Shown in pieces: positions 26,728-35,173 of a stretch of 64,000 nt of DNA (its first letter is position 1; every line of letters starts with the position of its first letter). Below the pieces are notes generated by a model. The model was not told the DNA's origin. It saw only the letters and a program-made list of their open reading frames with translations, and searched no databases. A program made the translations under genes and the position numbers. Origin of the DNA: Verrucomicrobiota bacterium (lineage in GTDB: Bacteria > Verrucomicrobiota > Verrucomicrobiia > Limisphaerales > UBA9464); contig CANIZL010000007.1 in NCBI GenBank assembly GCA_947471985.1, positions 1 to 64,000 on the forward strand, given 5' to 3'.

Positions 26728-28329
26728 ATGAGTGAATCCAGCAAACCCAGAATCTGGGTACCCGGAGATTGGAACGCCTTCTTCGGTTTCGGCACGAACA
26801 TCCTCGTCAACCTGCTCACGCTCACCGGCCTGTTGCGGTTTGTGCTGAAGATGCCGGATGAGCTGGTCTTCGGGCGCATTCTGCCGGCGACCGGATTGAT
26901 GCTGTGCCTGTCCACCCTCTACTACGCCTGGCTGGCCTATCGCCTCGCGCAGCAGACCGGCCGCACCGACGTCTGCGCACTGCCCTCGGGAACCAGCGTG
27001 CCGCACATGTTCGTGGTGACCTTCATCATCATGCTGCCCATCACCCTGAAAACCGGGGATCCAGTGAAGGGGTGGGAGGCGGGACTCACGTGGGTGTTCC
27101 TGCAAAGCTTTGTCCTGATGATCGGCGGGTTCATCGCCCCAGTGATCCGCAAGATCACTCCGCGCGCCGCCCTGTTGGGCACGCTGGCGGGCGTGTCGAT
27201 CACCTTCATCTCCATGCGTCCGGCGCTGGAGATGTTCCTGACGCCGTTGATCGGATTGCCGTGCTTCGCGATCATCCTGCTCAGCTGGTTTGGCGGGGTG
27301 AAATACCGGGGCATTCCCGCCGGACTGGTAGCGATCGCCACCGGCACGGTGATCGCGTGGGGCTCCACAGCCCTGGGCGGCCACCACGGCGGCATGAGCC
27401 TGCAAGGCCTCACGGATTCGGTGACGAATTTCGGCTTCCACGTGCCCCTGCCCGCGTTCCAACACGTTTTCGCCGGCTTCGAATTCCTCGGCATCCTGCT
27501 CGTCACCGCGATTCCCTTCGGCATCTATGATCTCGTCGAAGCCATCGACAACGTCGAAAGCGCCGCCGTGGCGGGGGACAGTTTCCCGACGACCCGCGTG
27601 CTCACCGCGGATGGGGTCGTGAGTCTGATCGGTTGCCTCATGGGCAATCCCTTCATCAACGCCGTCTACATTGGTCATCCCGGTTGGAAGGCGATGGGCG
27701 GCCGCATCGGCTATTCGGCCGCCACGGGCATCGCGGTGATTCTCCTCTGCTGGTTTGGCACCATCTCGGTCATGCTGGCGCTGATCCCGGCGGTCGCGAT
27801 CCTGCCGATCCTGCTCTACATCGCGATGTTGATTGGCTCGCAGGCCTTTCAGGAGACCCCCCGAAGCCACGCGCCGGCGATTGTTCTCTCGCTCGTCCCG
27901 CATCTCGCCCATTGGGCAGTCACGCTGATCACCGGCGCGCTCGCTGCCGCCGGCACCATCACGGCGGCCCTGCCCCCGGACCAATTGGAGGCCTTGGTGG
28001 GACGGATGAAGAATGAAGGTGTGCTTTTCCACGGGCTGCAAGTCCTGGGCGGCGGCTCCATTCTGGGCGGATTAATCCTCGGCGCGATCGCGGCGTTTAT
28101 CATTGATCGAAATTTCTCGAAAGCCGCCGGCTTCGCGCTGGCGGGTGCGATCCTGACCTTCTTTGGCTTTATGCACGGCGAACGCATCGGCTTCGCCCAG
28201 ACGCCCATGGTTGCGCTGAGTTACCTGGTGGTGTCCGGGCTCCTGCTGGGTTGCGCCAAATTCGCCGCGGTGACGGCCCGGCCGGCCGAGGAGCCCGCCG
28301 AACCGCACGCGGCTGGCGCCCTGGCGTAA
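26728..28329 (+). CDS. NCS2-like nucleobase/urate permease
   Basis: The 533-aa polytopic membrane protein has roughly 12-14 hydrophobic segments. Features suggesting the nucleobase-cation symporter-2/AzgA-like fold are FFGFGTNILVNLLTLTGL at the N-terminus, the broken-helix region CALPSGTSVPHMFV, and the acidic segment IPFGIYDLVEAIDNVESA, which corresponds to the conserved Glu-containing TM8 region. NCS2 members carry xanthine, uracil or urate. Finding one next to biuret-type hydrolases suggests a purine breakdown product or a cyclic ureide as substrate. The protein is not a close match to a characterised carrier I can name. Confidence 0.75.
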   Translation: MSESSKPRIWVPGDWNAFFGFGTNILVNLLTLTGLLRFVLKMPDELVFGRILPATGLMLCLSTLYYAWLAYRLAQQTGRTDVCALPSGTSVPHMFVVTFIIMLPITLKTGDPVKGWEAGLTWVFLQSFVLMIGGFIAPVIRKITPRAALLGTLAGVSITFISMRPALEMFLTPLIGLPCFAIILLSWFGGVKYRGIPAGLVAIATGTVIAWGSTALGGHHGGMSLQGLTDSVTNFGFHVPLPAFQHVFAGFEFLGILLVTAIPFGIYDLVEAIDNVESAAVAGDSFPTTRVLTADGVVSLIGCLMGNPFINAVYIGHPGWKAMGGRIGYSAATGIAVILLCWFGTISVMLALIPAVAILPILLYIAMLIGSQAFQETPRSHAPAIVLSLVPHLAHWAVTLITGALAAAGTITAALPPDQLEALVGRMKNEGVLFHGLQVLGGGSILGGLILGAIAAFIIDRNFSKAAGFALAGAILTFFGFMHGERIGFAQTPMVALSYLVVSGLLLGCAKFAAVTARPAEEPAEPHAAGALA

Positions 28330-28384
28330 CCATGTCGCCCCTGCGCCCTTTCACAATTCGCCACTCCGCGCTTAAGAACACTTC

Positions 28385-28768
28385 ATGCCAATTGATTCCG
28401 AGCGGGTCCTCAAGCTCAACGATCTTTTTCAAGTAACCGGCTGGCAGCACAAGCTGCCGTGGCAGCCCTTCCAGAGCGGCGTGGATATCTACCGGCTCTA
28501 CGGCGACGGCATCTCGGGGCCCACGGCCGCCTTGCTGCGTTTCCGCGCGGGCGGACGGGTTCCGTTGCATGAGCACACGGGATTCGAGCATATCTTTGTG
28601 CTGGCCGGATCCCAGGTGGACGAAAACAGCCGCGCGGAAGCCGGTTCCCTGATCATCAATCCGCCCGGCACCAGCCACAGCATCCTCAGTGAAAACGGAT
28701 GCATCGCGCTCGCGATTTACGAAAAACCGATAAAATTCCTGAGTCCGTCCAACGCCAATCCCCCATGA
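28385..28768 (+). CDS. ChrR-like cupin protein
   Basis: A small (127-aa) single-domain cupin. Motif 1 is HEHTGFEHIFVLAGSQ (two His and a Glu as metal ligands) and motif 2 is GSLIINPPGTSHSI. The region before them (WQPFQSGVDIYRLYG) resembles ChrR-type anti-sigma cupins without the N-terminal zinc domain. In this operon it may be a small isomerase, lyase or substrate sensor. Its stop overlaps the next start (ATGA), so it is coupled to the AH_C protein and the two may act together. Confidence 0.85.
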   Translation: MPIDSERVLKLNDLFQVTGWQHKLPWQPFQSGVDIYRLYGDGISGPTAALLRFRAGGRVPLHEHTGFEHIFVLAGSQVDENSRAEAGSLIINPPGTSHSILSENGCIALAIYEKPIKFLSPSNANPP

Positions 28769-29166
28769 GCCCGACCTCCGCCCCCGTTCTGCTCGCCGTC
28801 AACGGCACGTTGATGCGCGGCCTCGAACTCAATCCCAATCTGCTGGCCGTCCACGCCACCTTCGAACGCGAGACGGAAACGGAAACGGCGTATCGTTTGT
28901 GGTCGATCAACGATCGGCATCCGGCGATGGTGCGAGTGCGGGAGGGCGGCCGGGCCGTTCCGGTGGAGGTTTGGTCCGTACCGCCCGCGGGACTCGCCTA
29001 CATTCTCCAGCAGGAGCCGCCGGGATTGAGCATCGGCAAAGTCACCTTGGCCGACGGGAGCGTGGTACTGGGTGTGCTCGGTGAACCCATCCTCTGCGAA
29101 GACCAGCGCGAGATTACGTCCTTCGGGGGCTGGCGCGCCTACTGCGCCCACGGCAAGGGGCGCTGA
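28765..29166 (+). CDS. Standalone allophanate hydrolase C-terminal (AH_C) domain protein
   Basis: The ATG at 28765 overlaps the cupin stop; the track start lies upstream in the wrong context. The 133-aa product matches only the C-terminal domain of allophanate hydrolase (AtzF type). It shows the VNGTLMRG loop of the gamma-glutamylcyclotransferase-like fold, YRLWSINDRHPAMVRV, VPVEVWSVP, GLSIGKVTLADGS and the hallmark ending ITSFGGWRAYCA. In full-length enzymes this domain follows an amidase domain and is proposed to finish the breakdown of the carboxylated intermediate. No amidase domain is encoded in the window. It could act on an N-carboxylated ureide made by the hydrolases upstream, or pair with an amidase encoded elsewhere. 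Confidence 0.82.
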   Translation: MSPTSAPVLLAVNGTLMRGLELNPNLLAVHATFERETETETAYRLWSINDRHPAMVRVREGGRAVPVEVWSVPPAGLAYILQQEPPGLSIGKVTLADGSVVLGVLGEPILCEDQREITSFGGWRAYCAHGKGR

Positions 29167-29238
29167 CGCGTCGGTGCCAGCGGTCGGCCAGGAGCAGCGC
29201 CCAACCTGCGAATCGGAACCGGTGTTCACCTCAACGCC

Positions 29239-31983
29239 TCACGGCGCCGCTTCCACCAGCTCGACGAATTCCACCGAGCCCGGTGCCAGTTCCAGATTGA
29301 GTTCCGTCGGACGATCCACGATCCGTCCCGAACGCCACTCGCGGGCCGAACGGCACGGCACCTTGAATTGCACCCGCACCCGCGCCACCGCCGCGGCGTC
29401 CACCACGGCCGGTTGTGTGGGTTGCTTCGCGACGCCGCGGTTGTTGATCAACTCCACCACCCAGCCCCGGGGAAGTCGATTCACCTGGTATTGCACGGCA
29501 TCGCCCGTCACCGCCACGGGAGTCACCTCCTGAGTCAACTGAGCCAACCGCTCGTTGCCGATGGCCGTGGGGCGGCCCGTGGCCGGATTCGTCCACGGCT
29601 CCAGCACTTCCACGATGCCCTGGCGGCTAAGTCGGGCGAAGTCCGCGCCCAACGCATCCCGGTGCCGCGGCGCCAGCAGCACCCGACTGCCCCGACGCAG
29701 CGCCTTCTCCAATTCCGCGAGAAATCCGGGATCAAACCCAATATCGCCCGCGAGCAAAATCACGGGATAACTGGAAAGAACCTCCGGCGGTGCGCTCGTT
29801 AGGAGCACATCAAAAATCTCCCCGTATGGAGTCGGCCGCAGATAACTGATTTCCGGATTCGTGGGATCCGGCTTCGCGTGAATATGATCGCTCCCGGGGA
29901 AGATCTGTTGCTCCAACAAGTCCCGCACCTCCCGATCACCTGCCGTGGGCGTTAGAATCCCCCACGGCTTGCCCATGTAACCGTTGTAACCGGCATACCG
30001 ATCCAGAACCACCGCGACCGGCGTATACGGAATTCCGCGCTCACGAGTGTGAGTGAGTTGAAAAACCTCGGAAGCTTTTCGCCCGTGAGCAGTGAGTGCC
30101 CACGGGGCCTCCGGCTTTTCAAAGAAGATCGCAATGCTGTTCTCCGGCGTGACCATGGCCGCACCGGCGAACCAGCCGTGGAGCCACATCCGTTCGTAAA
30201 AACTCAACGAATGCCCCGCATCCAGCCCGCGTGCGCCCCCGCCTTCCGAGCGCAGCGGACCGCTCGTCGTGCAGGCGCCGGAAAACCACGGGCTCACCTG
30301 GACCGACCACGGCTTCTGCCACGACCGCGAGGAGCCGCGGGCAAACGCCAGCTTCGATTGCGTGAACGCAATGTTCTCGCCGACTTCCAAACCGATGCAC
30401 TTCGCTCCCCATTCCCCCACGTACGCCTCGTAATGGGAGTGGCCGGTCACGCTGATCACGCGCCCCAGCAGATCGCGATTGCGGCTCTGGAAATAATTCT
30501 TGAGCACGTCATAGCACTCCCGCCGACTCGTCGGAAGGCGATCATACCCGGCCATCCCCGCCGGTTTCATCAAGTGCTTGAACGCCTCGAATTCCTTGCC
30601 GTAGACATCATGCCACCACGGCTCATGCGGTGCGAGATTGTGAAAGTAGTAACCCCATTCCCCGATCTGATAGGCCGTGAAGATGCCCGCGCGATCCATG
30701 GCGGCGAGCGCCACTTCCTGTTCACGCCCCATGACCGAGCGCCCGCCTTTGATCTGCATTTCACCGCCCGAATAGAACACGACGGGCCAGCCTACTTGCG
30801 CGAGGTAATCGAAGATCGGCTTCGTCGAGGCCCCGGGACCGGGGCCGGGATCGAACCCATTTCCCAGGCGTTGCGCGCGCATCACGTCCACCAACTGATG
30901 CACCTTGTCCGGCTCCGCGGGGGCCCCATAAAGGCTGAAGACAAAATCGCGCTGACCGGGCAGCAGGCGGACCTGCTGGGCGTTCTCGGACAAGGTCGTG
31001 AACGCCGGCAACGGACGATGGCTCGCACCGGCGACAGTCCCCCAAGCATCGCGTGCCGGAATGATGTCCAAGCTCGCCAGCCAATTCAGGGAATCGTGCT
31101 GCCAGGCATCCCACATGGGGCCCTGATAGCCGTTCAAACCGTGACCACCGGCCGGCAACTGCAGGTACTGCGCCGCCACGTGGCGCGCCCGCAGGGCCTC
31201 GTAGAACAAACGACTGTTGTCCGCCGACACCGCCGTGTCATCCAAGGCATGCGTCAGAAAGGCCGGGGGCGTGAGGCCGGTGACCTGTCGTTCGTTGGAA
31301 AAACGCAACACGGTATGCTTCCCGGGATTGGCGCCGAGCAGATTGACCTTGGAACCCTGATGCGTTTTCTCCCCCATGGTGATGACGGGATAGACCAGGA
31401 GGGCGAAATCCGGTCGGGACGACACCCGCTCGATCGCATCATTCGCAGCGGCGTTGCCGGCGTCGAAATGCGTGGCCGCCGTGGCGGCCAAATGTCCGCC
31501 CGCGGAAAAACCGGCGATGCCGATCTTGCGGGGATCCAGCCCCCACGTCGCCGCCTCGGCCCGCACGGTGCGAATCGCCCGTTGCGCATCCTGCAGCGGG
31601 ATCTCGGAATTCCCGTTCGGCAAGCGGTACTCCAGCACGATGCCGGCCACACCGTGCTGATTCAACCACTGGGCAATACCCGAGCCTTCCGCGCCGGTCA
31701 CCAAGCCGCCATAGCCGCCGCCGGGACAAATCACCACCGCCGCCCCGTTGGGTTGGGGCGAGGGATGCAAGGTGATGAAGGCGTTGGTCGCGACCGGTTG
31801 TCCGGTGCCCGCGGGCGCCACTCCCGGCCACAGAGCCGTTCGTTCCAAGGGACGGATTCGCTCCGCGCCCTGGACCGCGGCGAAGACCGCCAGCGTTCCC
31901 CAGCCCAACTGAAACCATCGTCCGCCGCGCCCGGGTTGGAGCGCCGTACGATCCGCGGTGGCTGTCCTGAAATTCCCATTCAT
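29239..31983 (-). CDS. Secreted fusion: BD-FAE-type acetylesterase plus large uncharacterised C-terminal module
   Basis: The protein is about 914 aa from the ATG at 31983 (a second ATG lies 12 bp upstream). A signal-like hydrophobic stretch (FQLGWGTLAVFAAVQG) precedes an alpha/beta-hydrolase domain at about 50-325. Its oxyanion region is VVICPGGGYGGL, the nucleophile motif GFSAGGH, and the Asp and His regions HALDDTAV and PAGGHGLNGYQGP. This is the layout of bifunctional carbohydrate acetyl/feruloyl esterases. Roughly 580 more residues follow with no domain I can name; they include many Trp/Tyr segments and a Rossmann-like stretch (LLAGDIGFDPGF), possibly a glycoside-hydrolase-like unit with an amidotransferase-like C-terminal part. 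It is convergent with the ureide operon and unrelated to it. Confidence 0.8.
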   Translation of the reverse strand: MNGNFRTATADRTALQPGRGGRWFQLGWGTLAVFAAVQGAERIRPLERTALWPGVAPAGTGQPVATNAFITLHPSPQPNGAAVVICPGGGYGGLVTGAEGSGIAQWLNQHGVAGIVLEYRLPNGNSEIPLQDAQRAIRTVRAEAATWGLDPRKIGIAGFSAGGHLAATAATHFDAGNAAANDAIERVSSRPDFALLVYPVITMGEKTHQGSKVNLLGANPGKHTVLRFSNERQVTGLTPPAFLTHALDDTAVSADNSRLFYEALRARHVAAQYLQLPAGGHGLNGYQGPMWDAWQHDSLNWLASLDIIPARDAWGTVAGASHRPLPAFTTLSENAQQVRLLPGQRDFVFSLYGAPAEPDKVHQLVDVMRAQRLGNGFDPGPGPGASTKPIFDYLAQVGWPVVFYSGGEMQIKGGRSVMGREQEVALAAMDRAGIFTAYQIGEWGYYFHNLAPHEPWWHDVYGKEFEAFKHLMKPAGMAGYDRLPTSRRECYDVLKNYFQSRNRDLLGRVISVTGHSHYEAYVGEWGAKCIGLEVGENIAFTQSKLAFARGSSRSWQKPWSVQVSPWFSGACTTSGPLRSEGGGARGLDAGHSLSFYERMWLHGWFAGAAMVTPENSIAIFFEKPEAPWALTAHGRKASEVFQLTHTRERGIPYTPVAVVLDRYAGYNGYMGKPWGILTPTAGDREVRDLLEQQIFPGSDHIHAKPDPTNPEISYLRPTPYGEIFDVLLTSAPPEVLSSYPVILLAGDIGFDPGFLAELEKALRRGSRVLLAPRHRDALGADFARLSRQGIVEVLEPWTNPATGRPTAIGNERLAQLTQEVTPVAVTGDAVQYQVNRLPRGWVVELINNRGVAKQPTQPAVVDAAAVARVRVQFKVPCRSAREWRSGRIVDRPTELNLELAPGSVEFVELVEAAP

Positions 31984-32162
31984 AGGCCTGCACATTCACC
32001 GACATCGCTGTTCTGCATTGGGGGGATGCCACTGACGCTGGTCCGTTGAAGGGCACCCGTCCAGTAATGGGGGCACGGGAGTTGCATGGCGGCATCCACC
32101 GGGAGAAAAGGCGGACTCTCAACGCCCGCTCACCATCGATCCCGACGATCTCGAACCCGCGG

Positions 32163-33788
32163 TCACCGGTCGACGTCGCCCCACACTTTCCCCAGCAATT
32201 CAAACATTCCGGGATCCACCTGGCGCAATTCCGCGCGGGTGAACGGAAAGAAATCGTTCCGACTGAAATACGCCTCCGTACATTCGGCGAAATATTCCTG
32301 GGCATTGGTCAGCGCATACGCCCGTTCCTGCGTGTTGGGGCGGCCGTTGCCCAGCCAACGTTCCACGCGGTCGTAGTGGTGCCCCGCCAGCGCCCGTTCA
32401 TAGGCGGCCTGAATCTCCGGATGATCGAAACCCAGCACCCGGTCATGATAACCGTGGGCCAGTTCGTGCAGCGCGAAGTTCGGCATCCGATTCATCTCCC
32501 GCGCGAAATCCCGCACATCGGTAAACTCCACACCTTTCACCATGGCGGGATCGCGGCGATTCGCCCGCAGCCAGTCCGCGCCCGGATGGTATTCCGCGCG
32601 CGGCGCCACCCCGGGATACTCCGGGGAAAACCATAGCGGCACCTGCCGCAGATGCGCGAGGGCGGCCGCCGGCACTCGACGGACGATCTCCGCCAGTTGC
32701 TGCTGCAATAGGTTCAGCGCGGTTTCCGTCGCTTCCGGAGCATCCTGCAAAAGCTCGGGGCGGAGGTGGACGGTCCAGCCCTCCAGCATCCGGGTCGTCG
32801 CGGGGGATGGAGCCTTCCCGGTCAGCAATTGCACCATCCCCTTCCCCAAGGCTTCGCCCACCCGCAGATAGGTCTCGGCGTTGCCAAATTCGTGGTGTCC
32901 GTGGGTGGGATTCGGGGAGTCCTCCGCCGCCCGGACGAAGTCATGCGTCGGGACGAAGAGCACGTTGCCGGCGAAATCCGGGCGAATCGCCGCGGCCGCC
33001 TGCGCCTGACGCAGGGCTGTCCACTCGGGCGGAGCCGTGACCCAGGGACCGGTCAGTTCGCCAATCACCACCGGCAACTGGGGCACGCGGAGATCCCGCC
33101 GCAGGTCCCGAATCAGATTCACCAAATTGGTCTCATAGGCCGGCACCGCCCGCTGCGGATCCACGCCGTCGTTCCAACCGTGATACCAAACCAATCCCGC
33201 CAACTCCCAGCCCCGACCGTCGTACCCGGGAAAATCCTCGGCCACCTTGGCCAGCGCGGTCCGCACGTCCGCCAGCATCCGGGTATAATAAGGCCCCACC
33301 ACGCCTCCGGAACTCGGCGGCCGGAAATCCACGTTCAGACTCTTCCCACCCCAGGCGGTCTTGACCAAAAGCACCTGATTGGTGAGGTGATTCCCCAGGA
33401 TCTGCCCGAACGCCAGTTCCGGGCCAAAATGGTGGGCATCGCCATAAACCGAAAACCCCACGCCCAATGGACCGTGCAGGAGCGGCGCGTCTTCCCGTTG
33501 ATAACGCACCCACACATCGTCCCGTACCGCCCAGCCTCCCGCTGCGTCTTGGTACGGACGAACCAAGGGCGCCTTGGTCGGATCGCGCAGCAGCCACGCC
33601 AGCGTCCCCCGGCCTTCGTTGTAATCGCGGCCCGCCAGATCCACCACGGCCTGCCCTTCCATATTCGATTGGCCCGCGAGGACGAAAACTTTGACGGGCC
33701 CCGGCGCGGCGGGATTTGCCGTGTGAACCACCCGGGCTGCCAGCGAACTGGCGACGATTAGAAAACCAGTGAGGAATCGCATACGCAA
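32163..33788 (-). CDS. Secreted sialate-O-acetylesterase-type esterase fused to a zincin-like domain
   Basis: The 541-aa protein has a short signal peptide (FLTGFLIVASSLAARVV). Residues about 30-320 form a SASA/DUF303 carbohydrate acetylesterase with the nucleophile motif VLAGQSNMEG, LLVKTAWGGKSL and HGHHEFGNAETYLRVG. After a linker, residues 360-541 look like a zinc metallopeptidase: LHELAHGYHDRV (HExxH) followed about 50 residues later by NAQEYFAECTEAYFS, where the Glu would be the third ligand. This gluzincin arrangement resembles domains called putative zinc-dependent peptidase in Planctomycetes and Verrucomicrobia. It may deacetylate and process glycoproteins or peptides. Confidence 0.85.
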   Translation of the reverse strand: MRMRFLTGFLIVASSLAARVVHTANPAAPGPVKVFVLAGQSNMEGQAVVDLAGRDYNEGRGTLAWLLRDPTKAPLVRPYQDAAGGWAVRDDVWVRYQREDAPLLHGPLGVGFSVYGDAHHFGPELAFGQILGNHLTNQVLLVKTAWGGKSLNVDFRPPSSGGVVGPYYTRMLADVRTALAKVAEDFPGYDGRGWELAGLVWYHGWNDGVDPQRAVPAYETNLVNLIRDLRRDLRVPQLPVVIGELTGPWVTAPPEWTALRQAQAAAAIRPDFAGNVLFVPTHDFVRAAEDSPNPTHGHHEFGNAETYLRVGEALGKGMVQLLTGKAPSPATTRMLEGWTVHLRPELLQDAPEATETALNLLQQQLAEIVRRVPAAALAHLRQVPLWFSPEYPGVAPRAEYHPGADWLRANRRDPAMVKGVEFTDVRDFAREMNRMPNFALHELAHGYHDRVLGFDHPEIQAAYERALAGHHYDRVERWLGNGRPNTQERAYALTNAQEYFAECTEAYFSRNDFFPFTRAELRQVDPGMFELLGKVWGDVDR

Positions 33789-34066
33789 AACAGCTTCGGC
33801 GGCCGGCGTCCGATCATTTCGGTTTCACCGATGACCGGCCGCTGGAGGGAACCACCTGAGCCCAGCCTGCGTCAGGGCCTTCACGGAGTCACGGGCATTC
33901 ACGATCTGGCCGCTTTTTGCCGCACGGCACCGGCCGAGTGTCGATTTCGGGCCGGATTCCGTTCGGCTTCCTCCGAAGCCCCGTCCGGAAGGCCACCACG
34001 GTCCCGCTGCGTTTCATCCATTTTTCGGTATTGCCCGAACGCGCCGGGGCTTCGATAAGAAGCGGA

Positions 34067-34561
34067 ATGACAATTTGTCCCTGCGGTTCAGGTACTCCCT
34101 TGGAAGCATGCTGCGGTCCGATCATCGCCGGCGCGGCGGCCCCGACGGCCGAAGCCCTCATGCGGTCGCGCTATTCGGCGTACGTCCGCCACGCCTTCGA
34201 ACATCTCGGCAACTCGCTATCCACGGAGCAGCGGAAGGATTTCTCCCCGGAAGACGCGAAGCAGTGGGCGGAAAAGTCCGAATGGCTGGGCTTGCAGATT
34301 GTGCGGACGGAAAAGGGCGGCGCGAACGACACCGTCGGCTTGGTGGAATTCACCGCCAAGTTCAAGATCGAGGACCAAGTCAAAGAGTACCACGAAACGG
34401 CTTTGTTCAGCCGCGAGAACGGTCGGTGGGTCTACGCCGGCCAGGTTCCCGCTTCGGGCACCACCTATCGCCGCGAATCTCCGAAGGTGGGTCGCAATGA
34501 CCCCTGCCCTTGCGGCAGCGGGAAGAAGTTCAAGAAGTGCTGCGGGGCCGGTGGCGCCTAA
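34067..34561 (+). CDS. YchJ-family protein with two SEC-C zinc motifs
   Basis: The ATG at 34067 is the start ([15 protein letters not shown] follows). The 164-aa protein has an N-terminal SEC-C-like zinc motif, an NTF2-like YchJ core ([47 protein letters not shown]) and a second SEC-C motif at the C-terminus ([19 protein letters not shown]). This is the usual layout of the YchJ/UPF0225 family, whose function is unknown. The SEC-C motif is the same zinc ribbon found at the end of SecA. The gene is divergent from the esterase and convergent with the VOC gene. Confidence 0.92.
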   Translation: MTICPCGSGTPLEACCGPIIAGAAAPTAEALMRSRYSAYVRHAFEHLGNSLSTEQRKDFSPEDAKQWAEKSEWLGLQIVRTEKGGANDTVGLVEFTAKFKIEDQVKEYHETALFSRENGRWVYAGQVPASGTTYRRESPKVGRNDPCPCGSGKKFKKCCGAGGA

Positions 34562-34582
34562 CGTCATCGATGGCTAACGGTC

Positions 34583-34606
34583 GCTGCCGGGATCGTACCC
34601 GGCAGC
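34583..34606. terminator. Hairpin between convergent YchJ and VOC genes
   Basis: GCTGCCGGG (34583-34591) pairs perfectly with CCCGGCAGC (34598-34606) around a 6-nt loop. It sits 22 bp after the YchJ-type stop and before the convergent VOC gene end. There is no U-tract, but the position suits a bidirectional terminator. Confidence 0.55.
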
Positions 34607-34678
34607 ACCCGGAATGGGCGATGGGTAAAGCGAAAGCCGGTTGCTCAAAAATCCCCGGCCTACCCCGCGCCGGGAAAC

Positions 34679-35065
34679 TCAAGGCGCCTGAAACAGGGCG
34701 CAGACGGCGCCGGCTGGATCCTGAATGACGCAGGCGGTCCCCTCCCCGACTTCCATGATCTCGCTGCGGACTTTGCCGCCGAGCTTGCGCACCTGTTTGA
34801 GAGACGCCGCCAGATCATCGACAGCGATATAGACCAACCACTGGGCCGGCAACTTGGCATTGGCGCCCTTGCGATGGCAGATCCCACCAGCGGCGCCCTT
34901 CTTGCCCTCGATCACCATCCCGTAGTCTTCGTAGCCGCCCATATCGACCGGCGTCCGCTTCCAGCCGACCACGGACGCGTAGAACTGGCTGACGGCGTCG
35001 GCGTCTTTGACGGTCAGGTCGTGCCAAAGAATGGTGCCGGCCGCGGCTTTTTTGCGTTTTGCCAT
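34679..35065 (-). CDS. VOC-family protein (glyoxalase-like)
   Basis: The start is the ATG at 35065 (MAKRKKAAAGTILWHDLTV); upstream in-frame sequence is Arg/Pro-rich and overlaps repeats. The 128-aa product has the VOC pattern ILWHDLTVKDADAVSQFY, VVGWKRTPVDMGGYEDYGMV, AVDDLAASLKQVRKLGG and the final CVIQDPAGAVCALF. It resembles the family often annotated as 27-kDa-antigen or glyoxalase-like proteins. The usual metal ligands are partly replaced in the last strand (VCALF instead of VxLxE), so it may be a binding protein rather than a metal-dependent enzyme. Confidence 0.85.
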   Translation of the reverse strand: MAKRKKAAAGTILWHDLTVKDADAVSQFYASVVGWKRTPVDMGGYEDYGMVIEGKKGAAGGICHRKGANAKLPAQWLVYIAVDDLAASLKQVRKLGGKVRSEIMEVGEGTACVIQDPAGAVCALFQAP

Positions 35066-35173
35066 AATTAAGGCCGGCACCCTCGCCGCCCCGCCGCCCA
35101 TCGGCAAGCGTCGGAAATCGGGCGACCCGTTGGGAAAACAGGCGAGCCACCCCGAACCGTCTCCCGCCCTCGG

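Noticed and set aside
25996-28041. 681-aa minus-strand ORF across the second hydrolase and permease
   Set aside because: Shadow ORF; the plus strand encodes a triad-complete hydrolase and a polytopic permease. The reverse product is Arg/Asp/Gln-rich with no domain.
30049-32049. 666-aa plus-strand ORF opposite the esterase fusion
   Set aside because: Arg/His/Pro-rich with no signal or domain; the minus-strand frame has a complete esterase triad.
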